DNA of 64,000 nucleotides, taken from positions 62,001 to 126,000 of the forward strand of contig NZ_UGHK01000003.1 of assembly GCF_900450705.1 (NCBI RefSeq), given 5' to 3'. The translations under genes were made by a program, and so were the position numbers. The notes below the pieces were generated by a model. The model saw only the letters and a list, made by a program, of their open reading frames with translations. It had not been told where the DNA came from and did no database searches. Of this stretch, positions 46,340 through 56,951 are shown in pieces (positions within the stretch are counted from its first letter, which is position 1; each line of letters begins with the position of its first letter). This stretch comes from Avibacterium paragallinarum. GTDB lineage: Bacteria > Pseudomonadota > Gammaproteobacteria > Enterobacterales > Pasteurellaceae.

Positions 46340-47660
46340 CCATCGTCATCAATTAACAGCCACTTCGCCATTGTCGCAGTGGCTTTCTTATTTAGAGCAA
46401 AGCCATTTCAAAGCCATTGATCTGGGCTTAGAGCGTATTAAATCCGTAGCGGAGCAACTTGATTTATTAAATCCCGCCCCCTTTGTAATTACCGTAGGGG
46501 GAACAAATGGCAAAGGCACAACCTGCCGTTTGTTGGAGGGCATTTTGCTCAATGCAGGGTATCGCGTTGGCGTGTATTCTTCGCCCCATTTACTGCGTTA
46601 TAACGAACGGGTACGCATTCAAAATCAAGAATTGCCTGATGAACAACACAGTGCGTCTTTTGCCTTTATTGAGCAAAATAAAACGCAATCTTTGACTTAT
46701 TTTGAATATAGCACCTTATCCGCATTGCATTTGTTCAAACAGGCACAGCTTGATGTGGTGATTTTAGAAGTGGGGCTAGGCGGGCGTTTAGATGCCACTA
46801 ATATTGTGGATAGCGATCTGGCGGTGATTACCAGTATCGATATTGATCACACCGACTTTCTCGGGGATACACGAGAGCAAATTGCTTTTGAAAAAGCGGG
46901 GATTTTTCGGGCGAATAAACCCGTTATCATCGGCGAGCCAAATGTACCTCATTCAATGTTAGCACAGGCTGAAAAATTGCATTGCCAAGTTAGCCGCCGC
47001 GATGTGGATTGGCATTTCACCGCTTCAGCCTCTGATTGGCAATGGCACAATGAAAAAGTGCGGTTAGAAAATTTACCCTTTCCGCATATACCACTTGCCA
47101 ATGCCGCAACGGCTTTAGCGGTGTTGCCTTATTTACCGTTTAATATTGCTGAAGTTCAGATTCGCGAAGCCTTGCAACAGGTTCAGCTTGCGGGGCGTTT
47201 TCAGGCATTGAATGATGAGCAACGACACCGCTTGGCAGAAAAACTCGCTTGTAGTGAAAAAACATTGCCACAAACAATTTTAGACGTAGGGCATAATCCA
47301 CACGCGGCAAAATATTTAGTCGAAAAACTGACCGCACTTAAAAATCCGACACAACGCATCATCGCGATTTGTGGCATTTTGAAAGACAAAGACACGCAAG
47401 GTGTGCTTTCTCCATTGCTTGATGTGATTGATGAATGGCATTGTATTAGCTTGTCAGGTTATCGCGGACAACGTGGCGAAGAATTGTTAGCCGAACTGCA
47501 AGCGGTGGCGTTATCGCAAAACAAAACGCTGAAAGCAAGTTCATCTTCTTCAATGGAGCAAGCACTACAAAGTGCGGTGCAAAATTCGCAAGAAAATGAT
47601 GTCCTACTCGTTTTTGGTTCGTTTTATACCGTAGGGCAGTTGTTGGAATTATTAGCATAA
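46332..47660 (+). CDS. folC: Bifunctional dihydrofolate synthase / folylpolyglutamate synthase
   Basis: Adds glutamate to dihydropteroate and to folates. 442 residues of Mur-ligase type: ATP loop [15 protein letters not shown] near residue 53, [14 protein letters not shown] near residue 80, [13 protein letters not shown] near residue 141 and [14 protein letters not shown]. It begins inside the accD 3' end and is thus coupled to it. Confidence 0.96.
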   Translation: MNNHRHQLTATSPLSQWLSYLEQSHFKAIDLGLERIKSVAEQLDLLNPAPFVITVGGTNGKGTTCRLLEGILLNAGYRVGVYSSPHLLRYNERVRIQNQELPDEQHSASFAFIEQNKTQSLTYFEYSTLSALHLFKQAQLDVVILEVGLGGRLDATNIVDSDLAVITSIDIDHTDFLGDTREQIAFEKAGIFRANKPVIIGEPNVPHSMLAQAEKLHCQVSRRDVDWHFTASASDWQWHNEKVRLENLPFPHIPLANAATALAVLPYLPFNIAEVQIREALQQVQLAGRFQALNDEQRHRLAEKLACSEKTLPQTILDVGHNPHAAKYLVEKLTALKNPTQRIIAICGILKDKDTQGVLSPLLDVIDEWHCISLSGYRGQRGEELLAELQAVALSQNKTLKASSSSSMEQALQSAVQNSQENDVLLVFGSFYTVGQLLELLA

Positions 47661-47661
47661 A

Positions 47662-47687
47662 AAATGCCCGACTAAGGGCATTTTTTG
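47662..47687. terminator. Bidirectional terminator between folC and argF
   Basis: AAATGCCC / GGGCATTT stem with runs of A and T on both sides, between convergent genes. Confidence 0.75.
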
Positions 47688-47713
47688 TGGCAGTTATAAT
47701 ATTAATGAAGTCA

Positions 47714-48718
47714 TTATGCTAAAGACGCTACCATTACCGCTTTAATAGTATGCATACGGTTTTCTGCTTGATCAAAGGCGATGTTCATTGGTGATTCAAA
47801 CACCTCTTCCGTGACTTCAATGCCATTTGCTAAGTGCGGGTATTTTTCGGCGATTTTTTTGCCGACTTCGGTTTCGCAATTATGGAAAGCGGGCAGGCAG
47901 TGCATAAACTTCACTTTAGGATTGCCGCTGCGTTGCATTAGAGCAGGGGTTACTTGATAAGGTAACAGCAAATTAATGCGTTCGCCCCAGCTTTCAAGTG
48001 GTTCGCCCATTGATACCCAAACGTCCGTATGCACGAAATCAACGCCTTTCACGGCAAGCTCTACATCTTCTGTAATGGTGATTCTTGCTCCTGTTTGCTG
48101 TGCGAACTCCTGACACATTGCCACTAATTCCGCTTCTGGTTGCAAGGCTTTTGGTGCACAAATGCGTACGTCCATTCCTAATTTTGCCCCGATTAATAAC
48201 AATGAATTGCCCATATTATTGCGTGCATCACCAATATACACATAGCTGATGTCTGATAAGGGTTTATCACTATGTTCCATCATGGTTAATACATCAGCAA
48301 GCATTTGAGTTGGGTGAAATTCATCAGTTAAACCGTTAAAGACTGGCACTCCCGCATATTCGGCTAGTTCATTTACTACGGCTTGCTTAAAACCGCGATA
48401 TTCAATGGCGTCATACATTCTTCCAAGTACGCGTGCGGTATCTTTCATACTTTCTTTATGACCAATTTGGGAGGAGTTTGGATCAATATAGGTTACATTC
48501 GCCCCTTGATCGTAAGCAGCCACCTCAAAAGAGCAACGTGTTCGGGTAGAGGTTTTTTCAAAAATGAGAGCAATATTTTTTCCTTTTAATCTAGGTTGTT
48601 CCGTTCCTGTGTATTTAGCCTGTTTTAATTCTTTGGCTAGTTGAAGTAAAAATTGGATTTCCTGTGGGGTGTGATGAACAAGGCTGAGTAAATGACGGTT
48701 TTTTAAGTTAAAAAGCAT
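47714..48718 (-). CDS. argF: Ornithine carbamoyltransferase
   Basis: Forms citrulline from ornithine and carbamoyl phosphate. 334 residues from the ATG at 48718 ([16 protein letters not shown]), which has a GAGAGGAAACAATT site; a longer frame to 48898 is rejected. Carbamoyl-phosphate loop [15 protein letters not shown] near residue 53, [12 protein letters not shown] near residue 133, and the ornithine motif MHCLPAFH near residue 271. It could serve the catabolic (arcB) route; no arc or arg neighbours are present to decide. Confidence 0.93.
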   Translation of the reverse strand: MLFNLKNRHLLSLVHHTPQEIQFLLQLAKELKQAKYTGTEQPRLKGKNIALIFEKTSTRTRCSFEVAAYDQGANVTYIDPNSSQIGHKESMKDTARVLGRMYDAIEYRGFKQAVVNELAEYAGVPVFNGLTDEFHPTQMLADVLTMMEHSDKPLSDISYVYIGDARNNMGNSLLLIGAKLGMDVRICAPKALQPEAELVAMCQEFAQQTGARITITEDVELAVKGVDFVHTDVWVSMGEPLESWGERINLLLPYQVTPALMQRSGNPKVKFMHCLPAFHNCETEVGKKIAEKYPHLANGIEVTEEVFESPMNIAFDQAENRMHTIKAVMVASLA

Positions 48719-48795
48719 AATTGTTTCCTCTCGAGTTGTGTTTGTAAATTTTATTGGTATATTACTGATTTCTTTTGGTTTAATAAAGGTAAAAT

Positions 48796-48966
48796 ATGTT
48801 AGATCAGGCATTATTAAGTTTAACTCACGAACAACAGCAACAAGCCGTAGAAAAAATTCAGGTATTAATGGCTCAGGGAGTGAATAGTGGGGAAGCAATT
48901 TCGATAGTCGCTAAAGAACTGAGAGAGCAGCATCAAAAAAACAAGGAAAAAAATAATGTTAAATAA
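48796..48966 (+). CDS. yoaH: YoaH-like UPF0181 protein
   Basis: 56 residues, [20 protein letters not shown] then [20 protein letters not shown], clearly matching E. coli YoaH (L-P-S-L-T-H-E-Q-Q-x-A-V-E-R-I-Q-x-L-M-A-Q-G). Function unknown. Begins with ATG after AAAGGTAAAAT and is divergent from argF. Its stop lies 41 bases before an IS1595 insertion. Confidence 0.9.
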   Translation: MLDQALLSLTHEQQQQAVEKIQVLMAQGVNSGEAISIVAKELREQHQKNKEKNNVK

Positions 48967-49007
48967 CGATTTCTTAGAGAAATAAAACGTATGGGGAATA
49001 ATTATTT

Positions 49008-49726
49008 GGGGCTGTCCTAGATAACAACTAAAAAATCTATTTAGGTTAGAATGAACCAATGAGAAAAAGTCGTCTAAGTCAGCACAAACAAAATAAACTC
49101 ATTGAGCTATTTGTTGCAGGTGTTACTGCAAGGACAGCAGCAGAGTTAGTCAATGTAAACAAAACGACTGCCGCATATTACTTTCATCGTTTACGCCAAC
49201 TCATCTATCAAAACAGCCTTCACTTAGAGATGTTTGAAGGTGAAATTGAAGCCGATGAAAGTTATTTTGGCGGTGCTCGCAAAGGCAAACGTGGTTGTGG
49301 TGCGGCAGGGAAAATTGCGGTATTCGGGCTTCTCAAGCGCAATGGCAAGGTTTATACCGTTGCGGTTCCAAATACGCAATCTGCCACCTTGTTACCCATT
49401 ATTCGGGAGCAGGTAAAGCCTGATAGTATTGTTTACACCGATAATTATCGTAGTTATGACGTGCTTGATGTGAGTGAATTTAGTCATTTTCGTATCAATC
49501 ACAGCACACATTTTGCTGAAAATCATAACCACATTAACGGAATTGAGAATTTTTGGAGCCAAGCAAAACGCCATTTACGCAAATTTAATGGTATCCCAAA
49601 AGCGCATTTTGAGCTTTATTTAAAGGAATGTGAATGGCGTTTTAATTACAGCAACATAAAAAGTCAAATTTCTATTTTAAAACAATTGGTTAAAGGGAGT
49701 TTAGTCTAGTTATCTAGGACAGCCCC
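49008..49726 (+). mobile_element. IS1595-family element (IS1016-like), copy B
   Basis: 719 bases with the same GGGGCTGTCC ends as copies A and C, and a perfect 8-base target duplication AATTATTT on both sides, so it is a simple insertion. It lies between yoaH and the cold-shock gene. Confidence 0.95.
49059..49709 (+). CDS. IS1595-family transposase (IS1016-like)
   Basis: 216 residues, differing from copy A by one residue seen (KRGCG in place of KRGRG, next to the first catalytic Asp region). The rest of the DDE core is intact. The Arg-to-Cys change may affect activity. Confidence 0.93.
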   Translation: MRKSRLSQHKQNKLIELFVAGVTARTAAELVNVNKTTAAYYFHRLRQLIYQNSLHLEMFEGEIEADESYFGGARKGKRGCGAAGKIAVFGLLKRNGKVYTVAVPNTQSATLLPIIREQVKPDSIVYTDNYRSYDVLDVSEFSHFRINHSTHFAENHNHINGIENFWSQAKRHLRKFNGIPKAHFELYLKECEWRFNYSNIKSQISILKQLVKGSLV

Positions 49727-49919
49727 AATTATTTAGTTGCTGAATTGTGTAAGCTATACATAGATAAATAAATTTTGTGATCTCTGTTTGATTTTAGACT
49801 ATTTTCTATTGATAAAAGAATAAATTTATTTAATGATTATGTACCACTTAGGGAGTAAGGCAAGATGCTTTATGAAGTTAAAAATTCTATCTTAGATAGA
49901 AAATCCATTTAGAGGTTAA

Positions 49920-50150
49920 ATGTTTATTATGGAAATTGGTGTTGTTAAATGGTTCAATAACGCAAAAGGATTTGGATTTATTTCTGCAGAAGGGTGTGAA
50001 TCAGATATTTTTGCTCATTATTCAGTGATTGAAATGGAAGGCTATCGTTCTTTGAAAGCAGGACAGAAAGTCAATTTTGAGGTGGTGCATGGAGAAAAAG
50101 GGTCGCATGCAACCAAGATAGTACCTATTTTTGAAACGAAAAATAGCTAA
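49920..50150 (+). CDS. cspD: Cold-shock domain protein (CspD-like)
   Basis: 76 residues with RNP1 KGFGFIS and RNP2 DIFAHYS of the cold-shock fold, binding single-stranded nucleic acid. The V-K-W-F-N-N-A-K-G-F-G-F-I and Y-R-S-L-K-A-G-Q-K-V pattern is that of CspD-type proteins (replication inhibition in E. coli). An AGAGG site favours the ATG at 49920; relatives start at MEIG, three codons later. The gap upstream back to the IS element (193 bases) contains no other gene. Confidence 0.9.
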   Translation: MFIMEIGVVKWFNNAKGFGFISAEGCESDIFAHYSVIEMEGYRSLKAGQKVNFEVVHGEKGSHATKIVPIFETKNS

Positions 50151-50377
50151 TTACTTTTTTATTTATTTTTATGGGGTAGTAACAATATTTGCATAAAGTA
50201 AAGGAAAAAAATTTGGGGTAAAAATTGCGGGAGGGCTTGTGGTTATTGGGATTGTTGCGGTTGGGGCGTTGGTTTTATGCAAAATAGGAAAATGAGCAGG
50301 AATGGTAAAAAATGGGTAAAAATTGGATTATTTTTTGCATAAAAGCGATCGGGGTTTAGATGGTTTTTAAAAGATTT

Positions 50378-51096
50378 GGGGCTGTCCTAGATAACTAGAC
50401 TAAACTCCCTTTAACCAATTGTTTTAAAATAGAAATTTGACTTTTTATGTTGCTGTAATTAAAACGCCATTCACATTCCTTTAAATAAAGCTCAAAATGC
50501 GCTTTTGGGATACCATTAAATTTGCGTAAATGGCGTTTTGCTTGGCTCCAAAAATTCTCAATTCCGTTAATGTGGTTATGATTTTCAGCAAAATGTGTGC
50601 TGTGATTGATACGAAAATGACTAAATTCACTCACATCAAGCACGTCATAACTACGATAATTATCGGTGTAAACAATACTATCAGGCTTTACCTGCTCCCG
50701 AATAATGGGTAACAAGGTGGCAGATTGCGTATTTGGAACCGCAACGGTATAAACCTTGCCATTGTGCTTGAGAAGCCCGAATACCGCAATTTTCCCTGCC
50801 GCACCACGACCACGTTTGCCTTTGCGAGCACCGCCAAAATAACTTTCATCGGCTTCAATTTCACCTTCAAACATCTCTAAGTGAAGGCTGTTTTGATAGA
50901 TGAGTTGGCGTAAACGATGAAAGTAATATGCGGCAGTCGTTTTGTTTACATTGACTAACTCTGCTGCTGTCCTTGCAGTAACACCTGCAACAAATAGCTC
51001 AATGAGTTTATTTTGTTTGTGCTGACTTAGACGACTTTTTCTCATTGGTTCATTCTAACCTAAATAGATTTTTTAGTTGTTATCTAGGACAGCCCC
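50378..51096 (-). mobile_element. IS1595-family element (IS1016-like), copy C
   Basis: 719 bases, opposite orientation to copies A and B, with perfect 8-base target duplication AAAGATTT. It lies directly outside the left end of the Mu-like prophage remnant. Confidence 0.95.
50395..51045 (-). CDS. IS1595-family transposase (IS1016-like)
   Basis: 216 residues, same as copy A apart from His for Arg in LLKHNGK. DDE core complete. Confidence 0.93.
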   Translation of the reverse strand: MRKSRLSQHKQNKLIELFVAGVTARTAAELVNVNKTTAAYYFHRLRQLIYQNSLHLEMFEGEIEADESYFGGARKGKRGRGAAGKIAVFGLLKHNGKVYTVAVPNTQSATLLPIIREQVKPDSIVYTDNYRSYDVLDVSEFSHFRINHSTHFAENHNHINGIENFWSQAKRHLRKFNGIPKAHFELYLKECEWRFNYSNIKSQISILKQLVKGSLV

Positions 51097-51186
51097 AAAG
51101 ATTTTTAAAATAGGTTTAAAACTTTAAAAATGGCAATAAAGATTAAGCAAGGCGGTTTCAAGGAAATCGCCTTGTTTTTATGATGC

Positions 51187-51921
51187 TTAAACTAAACTAT
51201 GTCCAATGTGAACTACTTGCCCAATGATTTGGAGATCTTGGGCTTCTTCTGCAGTAATTTTGATTGGGGGGTATTCTTCTTTGTTATCACTCACAAGCTC
51301 TACACCGTCCCATTTCATTTTTACACGCTTAACCCATACGCTTTCACCGTTTTGAACTAAGTAAATTTTATCTCCGCCTTTTATTTCGTTTTTACTTAAA
51401 TCTACAAGTAGTTGATCTCCATCTTCAATAGTTGGGGTCATTGAATCACCATTAGCCCAAAATACAGCACATTTCTCTGGAATAACTCTTAGGCTTTGTA
51501 GTAAGGTATCTGAATAAGGTTCTTTCCCATCTGGCTTGGTTACTCCTTCATTAAAACTACCAAAGCCCGCAGATACATTAATTGAACTAAAACTTGTAAT
51601 CATTGATATTCTTAAATTAGCTAATTCATAGCTTTGAGGAATATCTACAATGGGAGCAACATCTTTTTCTTTAAGTGATAATTGCAAATCCTCTCTATAT
51701 GCTTCAATAGCATCTTTAAAACCTAGACTCATTTGGGCTTTTTTAGGGAAAGAGGAAATATGGTATTCATATCCCCCTCCTTTGGTTCCTACAGCATCTC
51801 TTTTATACCAAGATTCTTTCAATGCCTTACGAGTAATATTTGTTGCCAGTTTTGGCATTTCTGGAAGATCCAATTTTTCTAATTCTTTTGCTGAGTACCA
51901 AACTTTTTCTTGTGATTTCAT
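51187..51921 (-). CDS. Mu-like phage repressor (S24/LexA type)
   Basis: 244 residues. The N-terminal 60 residues are the Mu DNA-binding winged helix (VWYSAKELEKLD… GTKGGGYEYHISSFP), shared with the MuA protein encoded nearby. The C-terminal S24 peptidase domain has the Ser-Lys dyad: Ser160 in GDSMTPTIEDGDQLLVD and a Lys near residue 198 in VWVKRVKM, with a candidate self-cleavage Ala-Gly at 118-119 (VSAGFG). It would keep the prophage silent and be inactivated by RecA-dependent self-cleavage. Divergent from ner, with operators between. Confidence 0.9.
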   Translation of the reverse strand: MKSQEKVWYSAKELEKLDLPEMPKLATNITRKALKESWYKRDAVGTKGGGYEYHISSFPKKAQMSLGFKDAIEAYREDLQLSLKEKDVAPIVDIPQSYELANLRISMITSFSSINVSAGFGSFNEGVTKPDGKEPYSDTLLQSLRVIPEKCAVFWANGDSMTPTIEDGDQLLVDLSKNEIKGGDKIYLVQNGESVWVKRVKMKWDGVELVSDNKEEYPPIKITAEEAQDLQIIGQVVHIGHSLV

Positions 51922-51930
51922 AAACTACCC

Positions 51931-52082
51931 TTCTTAATCAATTTTAGAAAATGAGATTAAAATGATTAAGTTATTTAAAAACAATAACTTAACAAAAAGA
52001 TAAGAAAATTTTGAAAATTTTTCTTAATCACCCATTGATTTACAAAGGATTAAGATATATTATTCTTAATCACGGTTAATCA
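51931..52082. promoter_or_regulatory. Operator cluster and early promoter between Mu-like repressor and ner
   Basis: TTCTTAATCA occurs at 51931, 52021 and 52063, with inverted GATTAAG(A) copies at 51964 and 52048 and partial ones at 51955 and 52076. A promoter TTGATT-17-TATTAT (52035-52063) pointing to ner overlaps two copies. This is the expected layout of a Mu-type repressor/Ner switch. Confidence 0.75.
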
Positions 52083-52130
52083 AGTACTTGAATGCGTAGT
52101 TAAATAACTAACCCTACAGGATAGATCAAA

Positions 52131-52358
52131 ATGAGCAAGAAAAAAAGAATTACTGATATGCAACGAGCTGATATTCGATATGAATTGATGAAGAAAGGTA
52201 TTTCTCTATCTCAATTAGGAGTCAAGCACGGATTGGCTAAAACAACATTACGCAATGTTTTTGATAAACGCTATCCGAATGGAGAACGAATTATCGCAGA
52301 AGCGTTAGGAATGAAGCCGTGCGAAATATGGCCTAGCCGTTATCAAAAGAATAGCTAA
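52131..52358 (+). CDS. ner: Ner-like DNA-binding protein
   Basis: 75 residues of the Ner/Nlp family: helix-turn-helix ISLSQLGVKHGLAKTTLRNV followed by K-R-Y-P-x-G-E-R-I-I-A-E-A-L-G and PCEIWPSRY. In Mu, Ner represses both the repressor and the early promoter. First early gene after the operator region. Confidence 0.9.
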   Translation: MSKKKRITDMQRADIRYELMKKGISLSQLGVKHGLAKTTLRNVFDKRYPNGERIIAEALGMKPCEIWPSRYQKNS

Positions 52359-52374
52359 GTAAAAAGGGTTAACT

Positions 52375-53141
52375 ATGAAAGTATGGTTTAGTGCAAAAGA
52401 ATTAGCTGGTGTAGCTGGATTATCTAAATACCCTACTAATGTTACTAGATTAGCTAAAAAAGAAAAATGGACATCTCGCCCATTAGTTGGTGTGAAAGGC
52501 GGTGGTGTTGAATACGCCCTTTCCTCTTTCCCTCAAGAGGTGCAAGAGGAAATCAGAGATAAATTTGCCACATCAGTGGTGGTAGCTAAACCGAAAAAAT
52601 TGCCTGTAATGCGATCGGTTGCGTTGACTGAATTGACCGAAAAACAACGCCAAGCGGCGGAAGCAAGAATGGCGTTGGTGGCGTATGTGCTGAAGTTGGA
52701 AGAAGTGCAACCCCGTTATAAAGCAGTGAAGTTTTTTTGCCAACAGGCTAAACAACATTTGTTATCACCTGAATTAATGCAATTAGTGGCTAAGGCGAAT
52801 AACAAAAAAGGTGAAAGCCGTGTGATTGGTGAACGCACCTTAAATCAATGGGTGTTGGATTATGAAAAAGCGACCACCCCAGAAGAGCGTTTAAAAGCCC
52901 TTGTACCGATGCAACGGGTAGCTAAAAAAGCGGAAGAAATTAGCTGGTTGCCTGATTTTTTAGCGGAATATCGCCAAACCAACGGCATTAATGTGGCAGA
53001 AGCCTATGGCTATTTTGCTCAACATTGGCGAGAGCGTTTTGCGGATCAGCCATTAATGCTTGAAATGTTGCCAAGCCTTGATCGTGTTAGACGGGTGCTT
53101 GCCAAACTGCCCCGCCACATTAAGGAAATTGGGCGTAAAAT
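52375..53141 (+). pseudogene. MuA-like transposase, truncated by an IS3-family insertion
   Basis: The first 255 codons of phage transposase A: the enhancer-binding winged helix (KVWFSAKELAGVAG… GVKGGGVEYALSSFP), then the I-beta/I-gamma end-binding region (RTLNQWVLDYEKATTPEERL). The frame runs into the IS3 element at 53142, losing the catalytic DDE domain. No remaining A or B sequence follows on the far side, so the prophage cannot transpose by itself. Confidence 0.9.
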
Positions 53142-53197
53142 GATCTGCACCCCAAAAGTTGGACTAAACAACCAACTGATTAAGGTGCAGATTTTTT

Positions 53198-53707
53198 ATG
53201 ACTAAATATACTCAACGTTTCAAACAACAAGTGCTCGACTTTTATCATCAAAATGGAAAAAACCGTTCGCTTACTCGCCAGTATTTTCAGCTTCCCCAAA
53301 GCACGTTAGCACGTTGGATTGCGAAATTTAATCATAATGGAATCAATGGATTAGCTGTGTTAGGTAAAAAACGATGTTATTCTGTTGAGTTTAAATTAAA
53401 GGTTATTCAAGCTATCAAAAAAGGCCAGTGCTCCGCTGAAGCCGCCTGCTTTCGCTTTGATATCCCCAGTTCAGGGATAATTAGTCAATGGTTGCAACGC
53501 TTTGAAAAACAAGGTATAGATGGGTTATTACTCAAACCTAAAGGTCGTCCAAGTATGAAACTCAACTCACCTAAAATGCCACCAACGCCCAAAACAGAAG
53601 AAGAACGCTTGCGTTACCGAATTTTGGAATTAGAAGCGGAGAATGCAATGCTAAAAAAGTTGCAGGAACTCAACCAACAAAAAATGCAGAAAAAGCCGTC
53701 ATCGTAA
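53198..53707 (+). CDS. IS3-family transposase OrfA
   Basis: 169 residues, identical to the OrfA of copy 1 by inspection; two helix-turn-helix units and a C-terminal zipper. Slippery heptamer A-AAA-AAG at 53653-53659. Confidence 0.93.
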   Translation: MTKYTQRFKQQVLDFYHQNGKNRSLTRQYFQLPQSTLARWIAKFNHNGINGLAVLGKKRCYSVEFKLKVIQAIKKGQCSAEAACFRFDIPSSGIISQWLQRFEKQGIDGLLLKPKGRPSMKLNSPKMPPTPKTEEERLRYRILELEAENAMLKKLQELNQQKMQKKPSS

Positions 53708-53730
53708 ATGCCTTACGCTCGCGTTTCCCG

Positions 53731-54537
53731 TTGGAATTGTTACTCAGGCTAATCGGATTGGCACGCAGTTCGTTCTTTTATCATCTCAAGCCAAAGTCGG
53801 ATAAAAATGTAGCGATTTCACAGAAAATAGAGGAAATTTATCGCAAAAATGACGAAAATTATGGTTATCGTCGAATTACCTTGGAATTAAGGAAATACTT
53901 GATTATCAACCACAAAAGGGGGCAAGCGATAATGCAACGTTTGGGGTTAAAAGGAAAAAGTAAGCAGAAAAAATATCGTTCTTACCAAGGCAAAGTGGGA
54001 CACATTGCCGATAATCTGTTGCAACGGGATTTTACGGCAACGATGCCGAATGAGAAGTGGGTAACGGATATCACCGAGTTCAAATGTGCGGAAGGCAAAG
54101 TGTATTTATCGCCGATTAAAGACTTGTTTAATAACGAAATTATTGCTTATGATGTGGCGAGAAGTCCGAATTTTGAGCAGATAACTAGAATGTTGACCCA
54201 GGCGGTGAACCGATTAGCGGGGGAAAAACCGATACTGCATTCCGACCAAGGATGGCAGTATCAAATGATGGGTTATCGGGAGATATTGAAAAAACACGGT
54301 ATTACGCAAAGTATGTCGAGAAAAGGCAATTGCCTTGATAATGGTGCGATGGAAAGCTTTTTCGGGCGATTGAAGACGGAATGTTACTTTGGCAAGCGGT
54401 TTGAAACCTTTGAACAGCTTGAAAAAGTGATTCACGAGTACATTCATTACTACAACAATGAGCGTATTCAAGTGAAGCTCAAAGGACTAAGCCCTGTGGA
54501 ATACAGAACTCAGTCCTTGAATGAAATTAGAATATAG
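53731..54537 (+). CDS. IS3-family transposase OrfB (DDE integrase core)
   Basis: Same as in copy 1 except Met for Ile in [13 protein letters not shown] residues present. Normally produced as a fusion with OrfA by -1 frameshifting. Confidence 0.93.
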   Translation: MELLLRLIGLARSSFFYHLKPKSDKNVAISQKIEEIYRKNDENYGYRRITLELRKYLIINHKRGQAIMQRLGLKGKSKQKKYRSYQGKVGHIADNLLQRDFTATMPNEKWVTDITEFKCAEGKVYLSPIKDLFNNEIIAYDVARSPNFEQITRMLTQAVNRLAGEKPILHSDQGWQYQMMGYREILKKHGITQSMSRKGNCLDNGAMESFFGRLKTECYFGKRFETFEQLEKVIHEYIHYYNNERIQVKLKGLSPVEYRTQSLNEIRI

Positions 54538-54587
54538 TCTAACTTTTTGGGGGCAGATCAAATAAGGGCGTTTATTTTTATCAAGAT

Positions 54588-55944
54588 TTAGAATAAATAA
54601 CTAAATTTGACACCCCAGTTTACGCCGTGCAATTTCGTTTTCGTATAATGTGTATAGCCAATCATTGTTTCTACGTTCACTTTATCATTGAGTTTTTTAC
54701 TAAAATCCAAGTTGGCATATAACTTATATTCAGATAGATTTTTTCTATAAGTGCGGTCTTTAGATTGTACATAGTAAACTTTTCTATCCGCTTGTACTGT
54801 GCTAGAAGTATCGGATAAATCAATGGATTGATAATAACCTAATTTACCAAATTCATTGGTTTCACCGGAACGGAGTTTAAAATAAGCAGCACCTAAATCA
54901 AGCCCAATAGTCCAGCCATTTTGTTGATATTGAGTGAGTAAGTTTAATCCTACACTCTGAGTTTTTAATCATGGTGAAGTAAAATCTGCACCGAGGTAGT
55001 TAGTTTCAACCTCTTTACCTTGGGTATAGTTATATTGGTAAGTTAAACCTGGGGTGAGAGATAAAGCCGCTGTTGTTTGATAGGCATAGTCAGCCTTGAA
55101 AGTAACATTTCCACTATAAAGATGGTAACGAGCCGTTGGTGGGTAAACGGTGAAAATTTCAGATTGGTTTGCCGTGAAACTTTGGTTGTGGCGAATAATG
55201 TTGGTAAGTAATGCAATAGTACTTGCTCCCCATTTGTAGCTTGCATTAAAGCCAATTCCTATAGCCTCATCGTCTTTTGAATATTTGCTATTGCGTGAAA
55301 TGCTATCTACAGCAAAGTTTGCAAATGTACCTAATTTCATATTGTTACCAATTTGATACTGGTATCCCACCACCAAATAAGGCATTTTTACATTAACTTC
55401 TTTCTCATAAAGCGAAGTATTTACTAAGTCAGCATAGGCTCCAGATTGGAACTTATTCATTTTATTCAACATATGTAAATTAAATTGCAACTCTGCATAT
55501 TGACTGGCGATAAGATTTGGACCATGTTGAATATCTGAAAGATATGACATATTATTCTCTTCAAATTTTCTTAGTTTTTCAAAAAGTTTATAGTGTGTAC
55601 TTGAGATAATAAGGTCTTTCGCAGTTTCTCCTATGTCTACCTTTTGGCTCTGAAAGAGTGATTTAAATCCTTGTAGTCTTGGGTCTGAAGAATTACTTAT
55701 CATAAGCAATCTGTTGCCAAGTAGAGAAAATTGTTCTTGCTGGCTTAATGAATTAAAATCTTTAACACCATTAAGAATATAGGGTAAAAAAGGAGTTAAT
55801 TTAGCTAGGTTGGGACGAGCTTTTTTACCTGACTCAATAGCCTTATTTAACTCAATTTGAGCATCACGGTGAATCTCATCTAGTGAGGATTTGGCTAAAT
55901 TATAGTTTGCTTGGGCATTTGATGAAATAAGGAGACCCATACTA
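54588..55944 (-). pseudogene. Autotransporter (type V secretion) protein, broken at both levels
   Basis: About 450 codons. The C-terminal ~280 residues are an autotransporter beta-barrel with alternating strands (MPYLVVGYQYQIG, AIGIGFNASYKWG, YHLYSGNVTFKADYAYQ) and the outer-membrane end signal W-G-V-K-F-S-Y-L-F. An in-frame TGA at 54969-54971 splits the barrel (…ADFTSP stop, then LKTQSVGLNLL), probably from a Trp codon. The N-terminus is cut by the IS110 element within what looks like the end of a signal peptide (SMGLLISSNAQA). The short helical passenger (DEIHRDAQIELNKAIESGKK) resembles no enzyme I recognise. Confidence 0.82.
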
Positions 55945-55988
55945 AAGCAACTGTATTCAGCTAAAAAGCAAAAATACAAATTCGTTAA

Positions 55989-56936
55989 TTAAAGTGCGTG
56001 AGCGTCCCATTGCGAGTCATCGCGGACAATCGCATTTAAAATGGTGAGAAGTTTACGCATACAGGCGTTAATCGCCACTTTGAACGCCTTACCATTAGCA
56101 CGTAAGCGTTCGTAAAATTGTTTGAGTTTAGGCTCAAAACGCACACAAACAAATGTTGCCATATACAGTGCATTTCGTACGGCTTTGCGACCACCTGAAC
56201 AGCGGCTTTTCCATTTGGTGTTGCCACTTTCTTTAGGATGGGGTGCAACACCAACAAGTGAAGCGATTTGTTTATGTGTGTATTGACCTAACTCAGGCAA
56301 CATTGACATCAAAACGGCTATTGTTTGTGTACCCAACCCTTTGATGTCTTTAAACTTTTTTATTGTATCGTCAAAATGTTTGAGATGCTGTTCGATTTCC
56401 CTATCCAGCTCATCAATACGCAGGCTGAGATAGTCGATATGCTGTTCAACACTGAATACTTGTGTGGAATGAACTTGTTCAAGGCGGTTTTTCTCCGCAA
56501 AACGCATTTCAACAAGCTGATTACGGCGTGAAACAAGGGCTTCAAGCTGTTCCTGCTCGGGAGTGGGTGGTATGTAAAGCTGCTGTGCTACATTATCACG
56601 CATTGCGAGCATTTGGGCGTAAAAAGCCAACATTTTGGCATCTTTATTGTCGGTTTTTGCTAGTGATTGCGACATCGCAAACTGATTGGTTTGTCGCGGG
56701 TTAGCAATCACCACACGAAAGCCTGTGCGGTGGAGTGCTTTAGCTAATGGGAGTTCAAGCCCACCGGTGCTTTCAAGGACAATTAAGTCCACACTGAAAC
56801 GACGTAAATACTCAATGGTATGTGCAATCCCTTTCGGGTTGTTGGTTTCGGTCTTAGTTCGTTTTTGGGTAGAAAGCCCAATGACGAAATGACGTTTAGC
56901 AACATCAATACCACAATAAGTTTGTTCATTCATCAT
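55989..56936 (-). CDS. IS110-family recombinase (DEDD transposase)
   Basis: 315 residues, the same protein as in copy 1: N-terminal RuvC-like DEDD domain, central coiled coil and C-terminal Ser-containing transposase_20 domain. Only silent differences were noticed. Confidence 0.92.
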   Translation of the reverse strand: MMNEQTYCGIDVAKRHFVIGLSTQKRTKTETNNPKGIAHTIEYLRRFSVDLIVLESTGGLELPLAKALHRTGFRVVIANPRQTNQFAMSQSLAKTDNKDAKMLAFYAQMLAMRDNVAQQLYIPPTPEQEQLEALVSRRNQLVEMRFAEKNRLEQVHSTQVFSVEQHIDYLSLRIDELDREIEQHLKHFDDTIKKFKDIKGLGTQTIAVLMSMLPELGQYTHKQIASLVGVAPHPKESGNTKWKSRCSGGRKAVRNALYMATFVCVRFEPKLKQFYERLRANGKAFKVAINACMRKLLTILNAIVRDDSQWDAHAL

Positions 56937-56951
56937 TAACCTGCCTTGCAT

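Larger units (their letters stand above)
53142..54559 (+). mobile_element. IS3-family element (IS150 group), copy 2
   Basis: 1,418 bases, almost identical to the copy at 11801, with 3-base target duplication AAT. It separates the MuA fragment from an unrelated autotransporter remnant; since the duplication is intact, the deletion that removed the rest of the prophage was a separate event or happened before insertion. Confidence 0.95.

Noticed and set aside
45421-46371. 316-codon open frame on the strand opposite accD
   Set aside because: It mirrors almost exactly the accD gene, whose codon bias leaves the antisense frame open; it has no motif, no neighbours and its composition is Ser/Ala-rich, as expected of a shadow.
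50180-50300. Short hydrophobic frame (KIAGGLVVIGIVAVGALVLC)
   Set aside because: It has no acceptable start codon in frame and no ribosome-binding site; could be a decayed membrane segment, but not supported as a gene.
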